64,000 nt of DNA from Filimonas effusa (lineage in GTDB: Bacteria; Bacteroidota; Bacteroidia; Chitinophagales; Chitinophagaceae). A program made the position numbers and the translations under genes. Shown here piece after piece: positions 34,706 through 42,976 of the stretch. The notes under the pieces were generated by a model, which was not told the origin of the DNA, did not search any database, and saw only the letters and a program-made list of their open reading frames with translations. The stretch spans positions 682,001-746,000 of the forward strand of contig NZ_SDHZ01000002.1 in NCBI RefSeq assembly GCF_004118675.1. The letters run 5' to 3'. The stretch's first letter is position 1. Each line of letters starts with the position of its first letter.

Positions 34706-35611
34706 TTATTTGCGAAGCCGCTTTTGAGCATTGTAATGAGAATCAATCAGGCCCTGCAGGACACATATATTGGAGTTGCCTGCAAAATAGGCTTCCGCAG
34801 GCAACAGTGTATGATTCACATTAACGCTTGAATAATCGACTTTTCCGTTTGTTTCACGAGCACCTGGATATTCTTCATAATAATAAAAGAAAAGGTGGCC
34901 TGATTTAACATAACCAAATATATCTCTGGCTCCCCCTACTCCAGCGGGATCCAAAGCTATTCGCTGCTGAAAGCCAACAGGCTGTTTTCCCATGGCAGCT
35001 ATTGCCCCATAAGCTACTGAATCGCTCACACTCGTATCCAGTAGCCTGTAGCCAGAGACGGGGCTTTTCAGTGCCGTCCCTACAAGTTGCCGTCCTTTTA
35101 AAACAACATAAAGCACCTTGCTGGTATCAAGATTATAATATTCCGCAGCATTGACTCCTGTGTCATACATGACTATATTCGGCACTATATAATATACGGG
35201 TATAGCTTGAAATGTATAATCGCTAACATCTGTCAAATATTCCAGGGTTCCCAACATGCTGCGCTTTACCCCTTTTTCTTTTTTCAGACTTTCTGCAATC
35301 TTTGCCTTCACTTCGGGCGCCTGCACTTCTGCTTTTTTCATAAAGCTCTGATAAACGGGATGGTTGATATCACCCGGTTTAACCAAATCATTTACAAAAT
35401 AGGTCTGATAAAAGCCCACCACAGAATCCTGCTTTTTATAGGCATTCGGGTAGATTTTACCAATAGCAGTATCTATATTTCGTGTAATGACATATTTAGA
35501 AGGAGCTTCAACGGCAGGCTGACTGATCGTCTCATCCTTAGTTTGTTTCGCATGTTGTGCATATATATTACCTGCCCATAACATGCAGGCTATTAGTATT
35601 GTTACTTTCAT
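34706..35611 (-). CDS. Uncharacterised secreted protein
   Basis: 301 residues from the ATG at 35611, where a signal peptide (MKVTILIACMLWAGNIYAQ) begins; an upstream in-frame ATG at 35635 would hide it. After cleavage there is no membrane segment. The middle has F-Q-A-I-P-V-Y-Y-I-V-P-N-I-V and a Tyr/Glu-rich L-F-F-Y-Y-Y-E-E-Y-P-G-A near 260, and it ends in basic residues (KRLRK). I recognise no domain. A long leader with a hairpin lies upstream, so expression may be regulated after transcription starts. Confidence 0.75.
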   Translation of the reverse strand: MKVTILIACMLWAGNIYAQHAKQTKDETISQPAVEAPSKYVITRNIDTAIGKIYPNAYKKQDSVVGFYQTYFVNDLVKPGDINHPVYQSFMKKAEVQAPEVKAKIAESLKKEKGVKRSMLGTLEYLTDVSDYTFQAIPVYYIVPNIVMYDTGVNAAEYYNLDTSKVLYVVLKGRQLVGTALKSPVSGYRLLDTSVSDSVAYGAIAAMGKQPVGFQQRIALDPAGVGGARDIFGYVKSGHLFFYYYEEYPGARETNGKVDYSSVNVNHTLLPAEAYFAGNSNICVLQGLIDSHYNAQKRLRK

Positions 35612-35649
35612 ATCAGTAAATTTTGCATAACACATCTCTTATTATAAAA

Positions 35650-35847
35650 ATCATAAAAACATGAAACCGGGAGAGTAGAAACAATCCCGGGTATATTCAT
35701 GAGAAAACTAAACCAACAAGAGTATCTTATATGTAGTAACAATGCTATGTTTCCACAACATCATTCCATTGAGTTAGTAAGTTAATAGGTATATCGGAAA
35801 CCAATGTCCCTGCCGGTGTCAAGGTATGGGGGAATACCGGTTAAGCG
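35650..35847 (-). ncRNA. Candidate small RNA or long leader, about 190 nt
   Basis: In the 274-bp gap between the M28 peptidase gene and the downstream secreted-protein gene, a -7 box TACCTTTG (35853-35860, minus strand) would start a transcript near 35847. About 160 nt later a hairpin, CCGGGA (35685-35690 on this strand) pairing with TCCCGG (35667-35672), is followed by a T-rich tract, as in an intrinsic terminator. Between them an inner stem-loop, CAATG...CATTG around ATGTT-GTGGA-AACAT, can form (about 35717-35772). No protein-like frame is seen. It could be a free small RNA or an attenuated 5' leader of the next gene. Confidence 0.25.
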
Positions 35848-35852
35848 CCCGG

Positions 35853-35860
35853 CAAAGGTA
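35853..35860 (-). promoter_or_regulatory. Candidate -7 element (TACCTTTG) downstream of the M28 gene
   Basis: TACCTTTG on the minus strand fits TANNTTTG exactly. It lies 26 bp past the stop of the M28 peptidase gene and about 240 bp before the next start codon. No -33 TTTG is seen at 19-21 bp. Confidence 0.4.
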
Positions 35861-35885
35861 ATAAAAAATTAATCTTTTTGCGTGC

Positions 35886-37175
35886 TTATTTTAGACTGTT
35901 GGTATCAACACGGGATGGAGTGTCTTTACCGCTGACGATCGAAGCGGAGCTAATGGCTATCGCCTTTATCACTTCTGTCATATTAGGAATATCCAATGTT
36001 TTAACCTCGTCGGACAATTTGTGATAATTGGGTTCGATATCCATTTTAGATGTTGATATGGTATGCGCGGGAACGCCGAGTCGTGCCAGGGTTGCGTTAT
36101 CTGAGCGATAGAACAATTGTTCTTTGGGATATGGATCGGGATAGAAGCGGAAAGCAGATCCCTGGAGGTTCTTTTCGAGGATAGCGCCCATATCAGTTTT
36201 TTCATATCCTGTTATATAGGCCGATTTATCGCCCCATTTGGAAGGAGTGCCTATCATCTCGATATTAAACATGGCTACCACCTGTTCGGGGTTCAGTTGT
36301 TTTGAGAAGTATTGGGAGCCGAAGCCGCCGATCTCTTCGGCGTCGAAAGCTACAAACAGGATGGTACGTTCGTTATTATTAAGGGTTTTGAAGTATTTGG
36401 CCAATAAGATCACTGCGGTGATGCCTGCCGCGTCGTCGTTTGCGCCGTTATAAACGGAGTCGCCATTTTCAGGAGTACCGGCGATACCCAGGTGATCGAA
36501 GTGACCTGAGAAGATCACGTATTCATTTTTGCGGGTACTGCCGGGCAGTACGCCGGCGATGTTACGCAGTTCGAGCTTATCGACTTCCTGTACCAGTTCG
36601 AGCAGGTAGTTATCGGGTATGGTTGAAGTAAGTACGAATAAGATATCGGGTGAGTTATCGAAGATGCTTCTTCTGAGGCTATTGAGCCTGGGGAATACCG
36701 AGGCATAGCTTTCGTCGATCCATACGATGGTATTCTCTGAGCCCTGCAGGTAAGCGGCAGCGCGCATCAATGCATTACGACCTTCGCCGGGGCCTATAAC
36801 GGCTGTGGCGTAGCCTGATTTATTGGAAACGCTTAACATGCCTTTGGGAGAGATACCTATCAAGCGATCGCTTCCCAGCTTATTGCCATTAAGTACCACA
36901 TTGCTGCTTCTGAGTTTGGTTTTAACCATGCTGAAGGGCTGCTGGAAACTGGTTCCTTTCATGGGCTGCAGTCCTGCTTTTTGGAACTCTTCGGCGATAA
37001 AGGCTGCTGCGCGGATACCTCCGGGGGTACCGGCTTCCCTGCCCTGCATGTGATCGCTGGCAAGCGTTTCTTCGATACGCAACACTTCGTTTCCGCGGAT
37101 GATGCCGTTAAGATCCTGGGCGTGTGAATGACAGACTGCCAATGATATGGCTGCAAATAAGATAATATGTTTCAT
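35886..37175 (-). CDS. Secreted M28-family metallopeptidase
   Basis: 429 residues with a signal peptide (about 1-19, ending SHA). The di-zinc site is seen in F-S-G-H-F-D-H-L-G-I (His), N-G-A-N-D-D-A-A-G-I (bridging Asp), F-D-A-E-E-I-G-G-F-G-S (catalytic and ligand Glu), N-I-E-M-I-G, and the late A-H-T-I-S-T. The N-I-E-M form, with Glu in place of the commoner Asp, is also found in other Bacteroidota members. It lacks an obvious C-terminal sorting domain. M28 enzymes release N-terminal amino acids or cleave pyroglutamyl or related substrates. It lies 53 bp after the LytTR regulator and may be cotranscribed with it. Confidence 0.92.
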   Translation of the reverse strand: MKHIILFAAISLAVCHSHAQDLNGIIRGNEVLRIEETLASDHMQGREAGTPGGIRAAAFIAEEFQKAGLQPMKGTSFQQPFSMVKTKLRSSNVVLNGNKLGSDRLIGISPKGMLSVSNKSGYATAVIGPGEGRNALMRAAAYLQGSENTIVWIDESYASVFPRLNSLRRSIFDNSPDILFVLTSTIPDNYLLELVQEVDKLELRNIAGVLPGSTRKNEYVIFSGHFDHLGIAGTPENGDSVYNGANDDAAGITAVILLAKYFKTLNNNERTILFVAFDAEEIGGFGSQYFSKQLNPEQVVAMFNIEMIGTPSKWGDKSAYITGYEKTDMGAILEKNLQGSAFRFYPDPYPKEQLFYRSDNATLARLGVPAHTISTSKMDIEPNYHKLSDEVKTLDIPNMTEVIKAIAISSASIVSGKDTPSRVDTNSLK

Positions 37176-37228
37176 CAGGTATGTTGTTCAGATTAAAATT
37201 AAGTGTTTGAGCCGGGGCTACTATATTT

Positions 37229-37960
37229 CTATAAGCTCATCATTTCCTTAAACTTCACTGTCTGGCGGCGGCTTACTTCAATTTTCTCTCCTCCTTTCAG
37301 TTCGAGCAGCAGGCCACCATTGAAGTAGGGTTCAATGCGCTCGATCCAGCGGAGGTTGATGATATGTTTCCTGTTGGCGCGGAAGAAGGTACGTTCGTCG
37401 AGTCTTTCTTCCAGGGCGTTGAGAGATTTTAAGATCAGGGGTTTGTTGGTGCCGAAGAACACTTTGGCGTAGTTGCCCACGCTTTCGAAGAGTCTTATTT
37501 CGCCGAGCTTTACAAACCAGCAGCGTTCGCCGTCTTTTACGAAGACCTGGTCTTCATCGGTCAGGGGTCCCCTGTTAATGCCGGCTTCTTCTGCTTTTTC
37601 GCGGTGCAGTTCGTCCTGCAGTTTACAGATGGCGTCGGTAAGGCGTTTGGGTTCGATAGGTTTCAGCAGGTAGTCGAGCGCATTTACTTCGAAAGCCTTG
37701 AGGGCGTATTCGTCGTATGCTGTTGTAAAGATGACGCGGGGAGATTTTTCGAGTTCGGCCAAAAGGTCGAAACCTGTTTTACCGGGCATCTGGATGTCGA
37801 GGAAAATAAGGTCGGGGTTGAGGCGTTCTATTTTTTCAATGCCTTCATCTACGTTCGACGCTTCATCGATCACTTCAACGGATGCGTGCTCCTGGAGCAG
37901 TTTTTTGAGTTCGTTTCTGGCCAGACGTTCATCGTCGACAATGATTGCTTTAATAGACAT
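37229..37960 (-). CDS. LytTR-family response regulator
   Basis: 243 residues. A receiver domain (1-120) has the acidic pair D9-D10, the phosphorylated Asp55 in L-I-F-L-D-I-Q-M-P, the Thr of F-T-T-A-Y and the Lys of L-L-K-P-I. A LytTR DNA-binding domain follows (about 145-243: IRLFESVGNYAKVFF, then FFRANRKHIINLRWIERIEP). It binds direct-repeat promoter sites when phosphorylated by the histidine kinase encoded 22 bp upstream. The target genes are unknown; the M28 peptidase just downstream is a candidate. Confidence 0.96.
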   Translation of the reverse strand: MSIKAIIVDDERLARNELKKLLQEHASVEVIDEASNVDEGIEKIERLNPDLIFLDIQMPGKTGFDLLAELEKSPRVIFTTAYDEYALKAFEVNALDYLLKPIEPKRLTDAICKLQDELHREKAEEAGINRGPLTDEDQVFVKDGERCWFVKLGEIRLFESVGNYAKVFFGTNKPLILKSLNALEERLDERTFFRANRKHIINLRWIERIEPYFNGGLLLELKGGEKIEVSRRQTVKFKEMMSL

Positions 37961-37982
37961 ATAATAGTTTTAAATGTACAAC

Positions 37983-39041
37983 CTACATATTATGGATAGG
38001 CATGGTAACTTTGGCTTCCACCATGTTATCGCCGCTATCCTTTATTTCAAAAGCAGCTTTGGATCCGAACAGGATCTTGAGCCTGTTATAAGTACTGGTA
38101 AGTCCAAATCCTTCGCCGTTCGATTCATTTGACAAGTTACCTGTATTCTGCACTATGAGCTCATGCTTATCGCCTCTGAAGTCGGAAATGATCCTGATGA
38201 GACCGCCGTTGACCTGTTTTGAAATACCGTGTTTAATGGCATTTTCCACGAGTGTTTGCAACATCATGGGTGGCACGGGCTGGTCGAGTGTATCTTCATC
38301 GATATCGTAAGCGACGTTGAGCCTGTCTTCGAAGCGAATGTATTCGAGGGCCAGGTAGTCTTTTACGATATTGAGTTCTTTTTCAAGGGGTGTTGTTTCC
38401 TGTTTTTCGGCCTGCATACTGCTACGCAGTAAGTTACTTAATTCTGTGATAGCGGTACGGGCGCGCTGCGGATTTTCATCGACCAGTGCGCGGATGCTGT
38501 TGAGGGCGTTGAAAATGAAGTGCGGGTTGATATGCGCTTTGATGGTTTTCAGCTGGAGTTCTTTTACGAGGCTTTCGAGCCTGATCTTATCCATCATTTC
38601 GGCCCTGTTCCTTACTATATAATGATAAGTGAAGTAGATGAGGTTCCACATGAGCAGGAAGAGGAAGGTGCCCATGGAGGCTCTCAGCAGCTTTTTCAGG
38701 GAAGAGGTTTCCTGGCTCACGCCTGTTTTGGCGCCTATCAGTTCTTCGAGGCTGATACTCAGGAATGCGTATAAAAACGCGAAGAGCAGTGCTGAAGAGA
38801 GCAGGTACATGAACTGCTTCGAGACATCTAACCGTAACAGTCCCAATGACTTGATTAGAGTTCTGAGCAAATGGGTAACGGCCAGGCCAATGAGGGCATC
38901 GCCCACCAGCATGTGAAAGAACAGGGGCTGCGGTTCGTGGGGGATGGTATAAAAAAAGAAGCCGTAAATGATACAGTACGCGCTCCATCCGGTTATCTGG
39001 CAGATCCAATAGGGGGATAAGATTTTCTTTCTCATGGCCAT
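37983..39041 (-). CDS. LytS-type membrane sensor histidine kinase
   Basis: 352 residues (start 39041, or 39035 at the second ATG). Four membrane segments lie at about 12-32, 40-60, 76-98 and 122-142; there is no large outer domain, so sensing is probably within the membrane. The His_kinase domain carries the phosphorylated His174 in K-A-H-I-N-P-H-F-I-F-N-A-L-N-S-I. The ATP-binding domain has the N box V-P-P-M-M-L-Q-T-L-V-E-N-A-I-K-H-G and the glycine box near G-E-G-F-G-L. It pairs with the LytTR regulator next to it. A -7 motif ends 4 bp before the first ATG, which favours the second start. Confidence 0.94.
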   Translation of the reverse strand: MAMRKKILSPYWICQITGWSAYCIIYGFFFYTIPHEPQPLFFHMLVGDALIGLAVTHLLRTLIKSLGLLRLDVSKQFMYLLSSALLFAFLYAFLSISLEELIGAKTGVSQETSSLKKLLRASMGTFLFLLMWNLIYFTYHYIVRNRAEMMDKIRLESLVKELQLKTIKAHINPHFIFNALNSIRALVDENPQRARTAITELSNLLRSSMQAEKQETTPLEKELNIVKDYLALEYIRFEDRLNVAYDIDEDTLDQPVPPMMLQTLVENAIKHGISKQVNGGLIRIISDFRGDKHELIVQNTGNLSNESNGEGFGLTSTYNRLKILFGSKAAFEIKDSGDNMVEAKVTMPIHNM

Positions 39042-39045
39042 GTAC

Positions 39046-39053
39046 CAAAAATA
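39046..39053 (-). promoter_or_regulatory. Candidate -7 element (TATTTTTG) directly upstream of the histidine kinase gene
   Basis: TATTTTTG on the minus strand ends 4 bp before the ATG at 39041 and 10 bp before the ATG at 39035. If real, the transcript has almost no leader. Confidence 0.4.
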
Positions 39054-39123
39054 AATAAGGAAGACGGCATTAAGGATTTGATTTGTGACCAGAGGCCAAA
39101 TGGCTGGCTAACTGGTGTTGGTT

Positions 39124-39206
39124 AGGGTGGCGGGGTGGTGTTGGAGGAGGGGCGGGCGTTTAGGGGCCGGGGGTGGCGTTGGAGCGCCGGGGGGTGGCGT
39201 TGGGGG
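39124..39206 (+). repeat. G-rich direct repeats upstream of dxs
   Basis: Eighty bases with at least eight runs of three or more G on the plus strand. GCCGGGGGTGGCGTTGG (39166-39182) recurs at 39186-39204 with one extra G, a 20-bp period, and looser GGTGTTGG copies lie to the left. The tract is about 95-175 bp before the dxs ATG, in the space between divergent genes. It could form a G-quadruplex. A frame through it could extend dxs by 62 residues, but that stretch is Gly/Arg-rich and unlike any DXS start. Confidence 0.75.
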
Positions 39207-39300
39207 GAAACCCGGCGCGTTTATTGTGAAAATGAGGATCAATAATTTAGGGATGTGCACACTGGTAAAAGCCCTATTTTTACAAAATAAATTTCGATCA

Positions 39301-41277
39301 ATGACTATAACACCTGGCCCCCTGCTGAATGGAATTGACAGTCCTGAGGATCTCAAAAAGCTAAGCCGGGAACAACTACACCAGATATGCGACGAGTTGC
39401 GTCAATACATCATTGACGTGGTGAGCGTATATGGCGGGCATTTTGCTGCCAGTTTGGGAGTAGTAGAATTAAGTGTAGCGCTTCATTATGTGTATAATAC
39501 GCCTTACGACCAACTGGTATGGGACGTGGGTCACCAGGCCTACGGGCATAAGATACTTACGGGCAGGCGCGACAGTTTTCCTACCAACCGGAAATACAAT
39601 GGGATCAGCGGTTTTCCCAAACGCGGCGAAAGCGAATACGATACGTTTGGCGTAGGGCATTCTTCCACTTCCATATCCGCGGCATTGGGTATGGCCATTG
39701 CTGCGAAATATAAAGGCGAGAACCGCAAGTCGGTAGCTATCATCGGTGATGGCGCCATGACGGCGGGGATGGCTTTTGAGGCGCTGAACCATGCGGGTGT
39801 TGCCGACGCCGATATGCTCGTGATATTGAACGACAATTGCATGAGCATCGATCAGAACGTGGGTGCACTCAAAGAATACCTGACTGATATTTCGACTTCA
39901 CAGACCTATAATAAATTCCGGGACGATGTATGGCATATCCTGGGAAAACTTCCTGTTGGCAAAAACTTCAGCCGCGATATGGTGGGTAAACTGGAGGCTG
40001 GCATCAAAGGAATGGTAAGCCGCAGCAGCAACCTGTTTGAGTCGCTGAAAATGAGGTATTTTGGTCCTATTGACGGGCATAATATCACCAAGCTGGTTGA
40101 TACGCTTAATGATCTGAAGAAGATACCCGGCCCCAAGCTGCTGCATATTGTAACGGTGAAGGGTAAGGGGTATACGCTGGCAGAACAGGACCAAACCAAA
40201 TGGCATGCACCGGGATTATTTGATAAGGTGACGGGCGAAATTTACAAGAAGAAGTTTGAAGTTCCCCAGCCTCCCAAGTACCAGGATGTTTTTGGGCATA
40301 CGCTTGTTGAGCTGGCGGAGCAGAATAAAACGATCATGGGTATTACCCCGGCGATGCCGAGCGGCTGTTCCATGAAATTTATGATGGAAAAGATGCCCGA
40401 CCGTGCTTTTGACGTGGGTATTTGCGAGCAACATGCTGCAACGCTGAGCGCCGGTATGGCCACGCAAGGTTTGAGGGTGTTCTGTAATATTTACTCTTCG
40501 TTCATGCAAAGGGCGTACGACCAGGTGGTACATGATATTGCGATCCAGCACCTGCCTGTAGTGCTTTGTCTTGACCGTGCAGGCCTGGTTGGAGAGGATG
40601 GTCCTACCCACCATGGTGCATATGATATTGCTTATTTCCGTTGTATTCCCAATATGGTTATCAGCGCTCCAATGAATGAGCAGGAGTTGCGTAACCTGAT
40701 GTATACGGCCCAGCTGGAAAGTAATACCTCTCCTTTTGTGATCCGTTATCCGCGTGGGGAGGGTGTGATGCCTGAATGGCGAACTCCTTTCGAGGAAATC
40801 ACTATCGGTAAGGGCAGGAAACTGAAAGACGGGCGGGATGCAGCGATCTTATCGTTTGGCCACCCCGGCAACTTTGCCACTGCGGCTATCAGGGAGCTGC
40901 GTACCGAAGGTCTTGACCCGGCGCATTATGATATCCGTTTTGTAAAGCCACTGGATGAAGCGTTGTTACACGAGGTATTCAGCAAGTACAAACATATTGT
41001 TACTGTAGAAGACGGTACTGTAAAAGGCGGGTTTGGCAGCGCCATCCTGGAGTTTATGGCCGAGCATAACTACCAGGCGCAGGTAAGCATACTTGGTGTG
41101 CCGGACAGGCTTGTAGAACATGGTACGCTGAAGGAGTTACATCATGAGTGTCACTACGATGCTCCTGCTATTGCGATGGCGGTAAGGCAAATACTGGCCA
41201 ACCAGGTAAGTGTTACTCCGCATGGGGTGCTGGCTACGGACAACCCGGTTAGTTTCCGGGGGGAGCTGAACGGGTAA
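39301..41277 (+). CDS. dxs: 1-deoxy-D-xylulose-5-phosphate synthase
   Basis: 658 residues from the ATG at 39301; the frame is open to 39115, but family similarity begins at LNGIDSPEDLKKLSREQLHQ. The thiamine diphosphate motif is seen in G-D-G-A-M-T-A-G-M-A-F-E-A-L-N and N-D-N-C-M-S-I-D. The transketolase-like pyrimidine domain has D-V-G-I-C-E-Q-H-A-A (catalytic Glu), then GLVGEDGPTHHGAYDIAY, and the C-terminal domain has V-E-D-G-T-V-K-G-G-F-G-S. It joins pyruvate and glyceraldehyde-3-phosphate in the first step of the MEP isoprenoid pathway, which feeds the GGGP synthase above, quinones and undecaprenyl carriers. Confidence 0.97.
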   Translation: MTITPGPLLNGIDSPEDLKKLSREQLHQICDELRQYIIDVVSVYGGHFAASLGVVELSVALHYVYNTPYDQLVWDVGHQAYGHKILTGRRDSFPTNRKYNGISGFPKRGESEYDTFGVGHSSTSISAALGMAIAAKYKGENRKSVAIIGDGAMTAGMAFEALNHAGVADADMLVILNDNCMSIDQNVGALKEYLTDISTSQTYNKFRDDVWHILGKLPVGKNFSRDMVGKLEAGIKGMVSRSSNLFESLKMRYFGPIDGHNITKLVDTLNDLKKIPGPKLLHIVTVKGKGYTLAEQDQTKWHAPGLFDKVTGEIYKKKFEVPQPPKYQDVFGHTLVELAEQNKTIMGITPAMPSGCSMKFMMEKMPDRAFDVGICEQHAATLSAGMATQGLRVFCNIYSSFMQRAYDQVVHDIAIQHLPVVLCLDRAGLVGEDGPTHHGAYDIAYFRCIPNMVISAPMNEQELRNLMYTAQLESNTSPFVIRYPRGEGVMPEWRTPFEEITIGKGRKLKDGRDAAILSFGHPGNFATAAIRELRTEGLDPAHYDIRFVKPLDEALLHEVFSKYKHIVTVEDGTVKGGFGSAILEFMAEHNYQAQVSILGVPDRLVEHGTLKELHHECHYDAPAIAMAVRQILANQVSVTPHGVLATDNPVSFRGELNG

Positions 41278-41329
41278 CATCATTACGCCTGCAGGCGACA
41301 AATTAGCAGCATTTTACAGATCTTATATG

Positions 41330-41356
41330 GCCCTTTGCTTTGCAAGGGGCTTTTTT
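41330..41356 (+). terminator. Intrinsic terminator of dxs
   Basis: GCCCTTTGC (41330-41338) pairs with GCAAGGGGC (41342-41350), with one G-U wobble and a 3-nt loop, followed by six T (41351-41356). It lies 53 bp after the dxs stop. Confidence 0.88.
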
Positions 41357-41377
41357 ATACCCGGAGGGCCGGGGTAA

Positions 41378-41431
41378 GGCGGCTTTGATGGGGGTTATAG
41401 GCAGCTTTAATGCGGCTTATAGGCGGCTATA
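41378..41431. repeat. Short degenerate GGCGGCTTTAATG-type repeats between dxs and scpA
   Basis: GGCGGCTTTGATG (41378-41390), GGCAGCTTTAATG (41400-41412), GCGGCTTATA (41412-41421) and GGCGGCTATA (41422-41431) are related copies. The 183 bp between the dxs terminator and the scpA stop holds nothing else I can identify. Confidence 0.45.
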
Positions 41432-41539
41432 TAAAGCGTAGTCTTGTTGCAGGTAGTTGGTGCAGCTATTCTATCAGCCCTGTCATTTGCCGTTTTGTAG
41501 CAGGCTGTTGCTGGTTATTATGTATGCTGTCAACTGTTT

Positions 41540-42370
41540 TTAGAACAATGCGCTTACGGGGCCCTGGCCTTCGCGGTCGTCTTTTCTTTCGTCGTTCATG
41601 AAGGTGCTGGTGGGATCTTCTTCCCTTTCCTCGTTCCATTCGAGGATGAAATTGTTCTTTCCCTCTCCTATCATGATGCCCATGTATTTCAGCTGCACCA
41701 GTTCCAACAGGGAGAGAAACAGGAAGATGGCATGTACCCTGTCGTTACACACTTCGAAGATCTTTTCGAAAGATACTGTTTTCTCTTTCTGTACCAGTCC
41801 CATCATGTGGTGACGGCTATCGTCCATGGTGTAGTTGTATCGTACGACGGTGTGGACCGGTTTGTGGTTTTTGTCGTGGATGCGCTGCATCACCTTTTCG
41901 AAGGCTTTCATGAGCTTGAAGAGGGTGATATTCTGGATTTCGGTGCCTTCGGAGGCGTCTTCGCCGATGGAAGACAGTTCTTTCTGGAGGTTACCTCTTT
42001 TCACCATGAGCATCCTGATGGCTTCCATTTCGGCCATTTGAGTGGAGGCTTCTTTGAACTTCTTGTATTCCAGGATCTTATCAACCAGTTCCTGGCGGGG
42101 ATCGATTTCATTACCCTGGGCGTCGATCTCTTTGCGGGGAAGCAGCATTTTTGCTTTGATGCGCATGAGGGTGGACACAAACAGGATGAATTCGCTGGAG
42201 AGTTCTATGTTCAGTTTTTCCTGGCTATGCACATACGCAAGGAAATCCTTGATAATATTGTTGATAGGAATATTATAAATATCTAATTCGTCGCGCTCGA
42301 TGAAAAACAGCAACAGGTCGAAGGGGCCTTCGAACTGCGGGAGTTTGATCTGATAATTAGGCGTTTGCAA
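41540..42370 (-). CDS. scpA: Segregation and condensation protein A
   Basis: 276 residues. The ScpA start is clear: I-K-L-P-Q-F-E-G-P-F-D-L-L-L-F-F-I near residue 7, then ELDIYNIPINNII, and F-V-S-T-L-M-R-I-K-A-K-M-L-L-P near 65. The C-terminal winged helix (F-L-F-L-S-L-L-E-L-V-Q-L-K near 220) caps the SMC ATPase heads. With ScpB and SMC it forms the bacterial condensin that compacts and separates chromosomes. ScpB is not next to it. The acidic/basic C-tail (NDERKDDREGQ) is not conserved in the family. A -7 box is 33 bp upstream. Confidence 0.95.
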   Translation of the reverse strand: MQTPNYQIKLPQFEGPFDLLLFFIERDELDIYNIPINNIIKDFLAYVHSQEKLNIELSSEFILFVSTLMRIKAKMLLPRKEIDAQGNEIDPRQELVDKILEYKKFKEASTQMAEMEAIRMLMVKRGNLQKELSSIGEDASEGTEIQNITLFKLMKAFEKVMQRIHDKNHKPVHTVVRYNYTMDDSRHHMMGLVQKEKTVSFEKIFEVCNDRVHAIFLFLSLLELVQLKYMGIMIGEGKNNFILEWNEEREEDPTSTFMNDERKDDREGQGPVSALF

Positions 42371-42403
42371 TACCTGGGAAATTTAAGCTCTGTTACAATT
42401 GGG

Positions 42404-42411
42404 CAAATGTA
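42404..42411 (-). promoter_or_regulatory. Candidate -7 element (TACATTTG) for scpA
   Basis: TACATTTG on the minus strand matches TANNTTTG, 33 bp before the scpA ATG and just after the mscL terminator, so scpA forms its own unit. Confidence 0.5.
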
Positions 42412-42414
42412 TTG

Positions 42415-42458
42415 CTAAAGGCCCAACAACGGTAGTTAAAACCGGTGTGGGCCTTTAG
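42415..42458 (-). terminator. Intrinsic terminator of mscL
   Basis: An 11-bp perfect stem, CTAAAGGCCCA (42415-42425) with TGGGCCTTTAG (42448-42458), has a 22-nt loop that can pair further through ACCGGT-like sequence. It lies 26 bp past the mscL stop. Confidence 0.75.
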
Positions 42459-42484
42459 AATATGAATATCTTCTGGATAACTGT

Positions 42485-42913
42485 TTATTTTTTGAGGGAA
42501 TCGCGGATTTCCATCAACAGTTTTTCGGTAGCGGTAGGGGCAGGAGGTGCTGCCGGTTTGGCTTCTTCTTTGGTGCGCATGCTGTTTATAGCCTTGACCA
42601 TGAGGAAGATAATAAACGCCAGCAGGATGAAGTTCAGGAGCACTGTCAGGAAGCTGCCATAGGCGAAGATAACGGCGTCGGTTACTTTACGTGCGTCTTC
42701 GAGGGGCAGGCCTTTGGCCACATCGCCTTTCAGCACCAGGTAAAGGTTACTGAAATCGGGCTGACCAATGATAGCCGATACGATAGGCATAATGAGGTCT
42801 TTTACGACACTGTCGACGATTTTGCCGAATGCAGCACCGATGATAACCCCCACTGCCAGGTCGACGACGTTGCCTTTCATGGCAAACTGCTTGAACTCTT
42901 TGATGAAACTCAT
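42485..42913 (-). CDS. mscL: Large-conductance mechanosensitive channel
   Basis: 142 residues, two membrane helices. TM1 is in [19 protein letters not shown], the conserved pore helix, preceded by the F-K-x-F-A-x-K-G amphipathic start. TM2 is about 75-100 ([20 protein letters not shown]). A Pro/Ala linker (KPAAPPAPT) leads to the C-terminal bundle helix. The pentamer opens under membrane tension and releases solutes during osmotic downshock. It follows the ppk2 gene by 63 bp in the same direction. Confidence 0.97.
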   Translation of the reverse strand: MSFIKEFKQFAMKGNVVDLAVGVIIGAAFGKIVDSVVKDLIMPIVSAIIGQPDFSNLYLVLKGDVAKGLPLEDARKVTDAVIFAYGSFLTVLLNFILLAFIIFLMVKAINSMRTKEEAKPAAPPAPTATEKLLMEIRDSLKK

Positions 42914-42976
42914 ACGGATTATGTTTTTGAAAGGTGAAAAAAACGATTTGACCTACTGAAACTGATCTGAAAGATC

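Noticed and set aside
39115-39300. 62-residue Gly/Arg-rich extension of dxs
   Set aside because: It is the translation of the G-rich repeat; DXS similarity begins at the ATG at 39301.
41357-41539. Possible CRISPR-like or mobile-element repeat after dxs
   Set aside because: The copies are short, degenerate and unevenly spaced, with no spacers, terminal inverted repeats or transposase.
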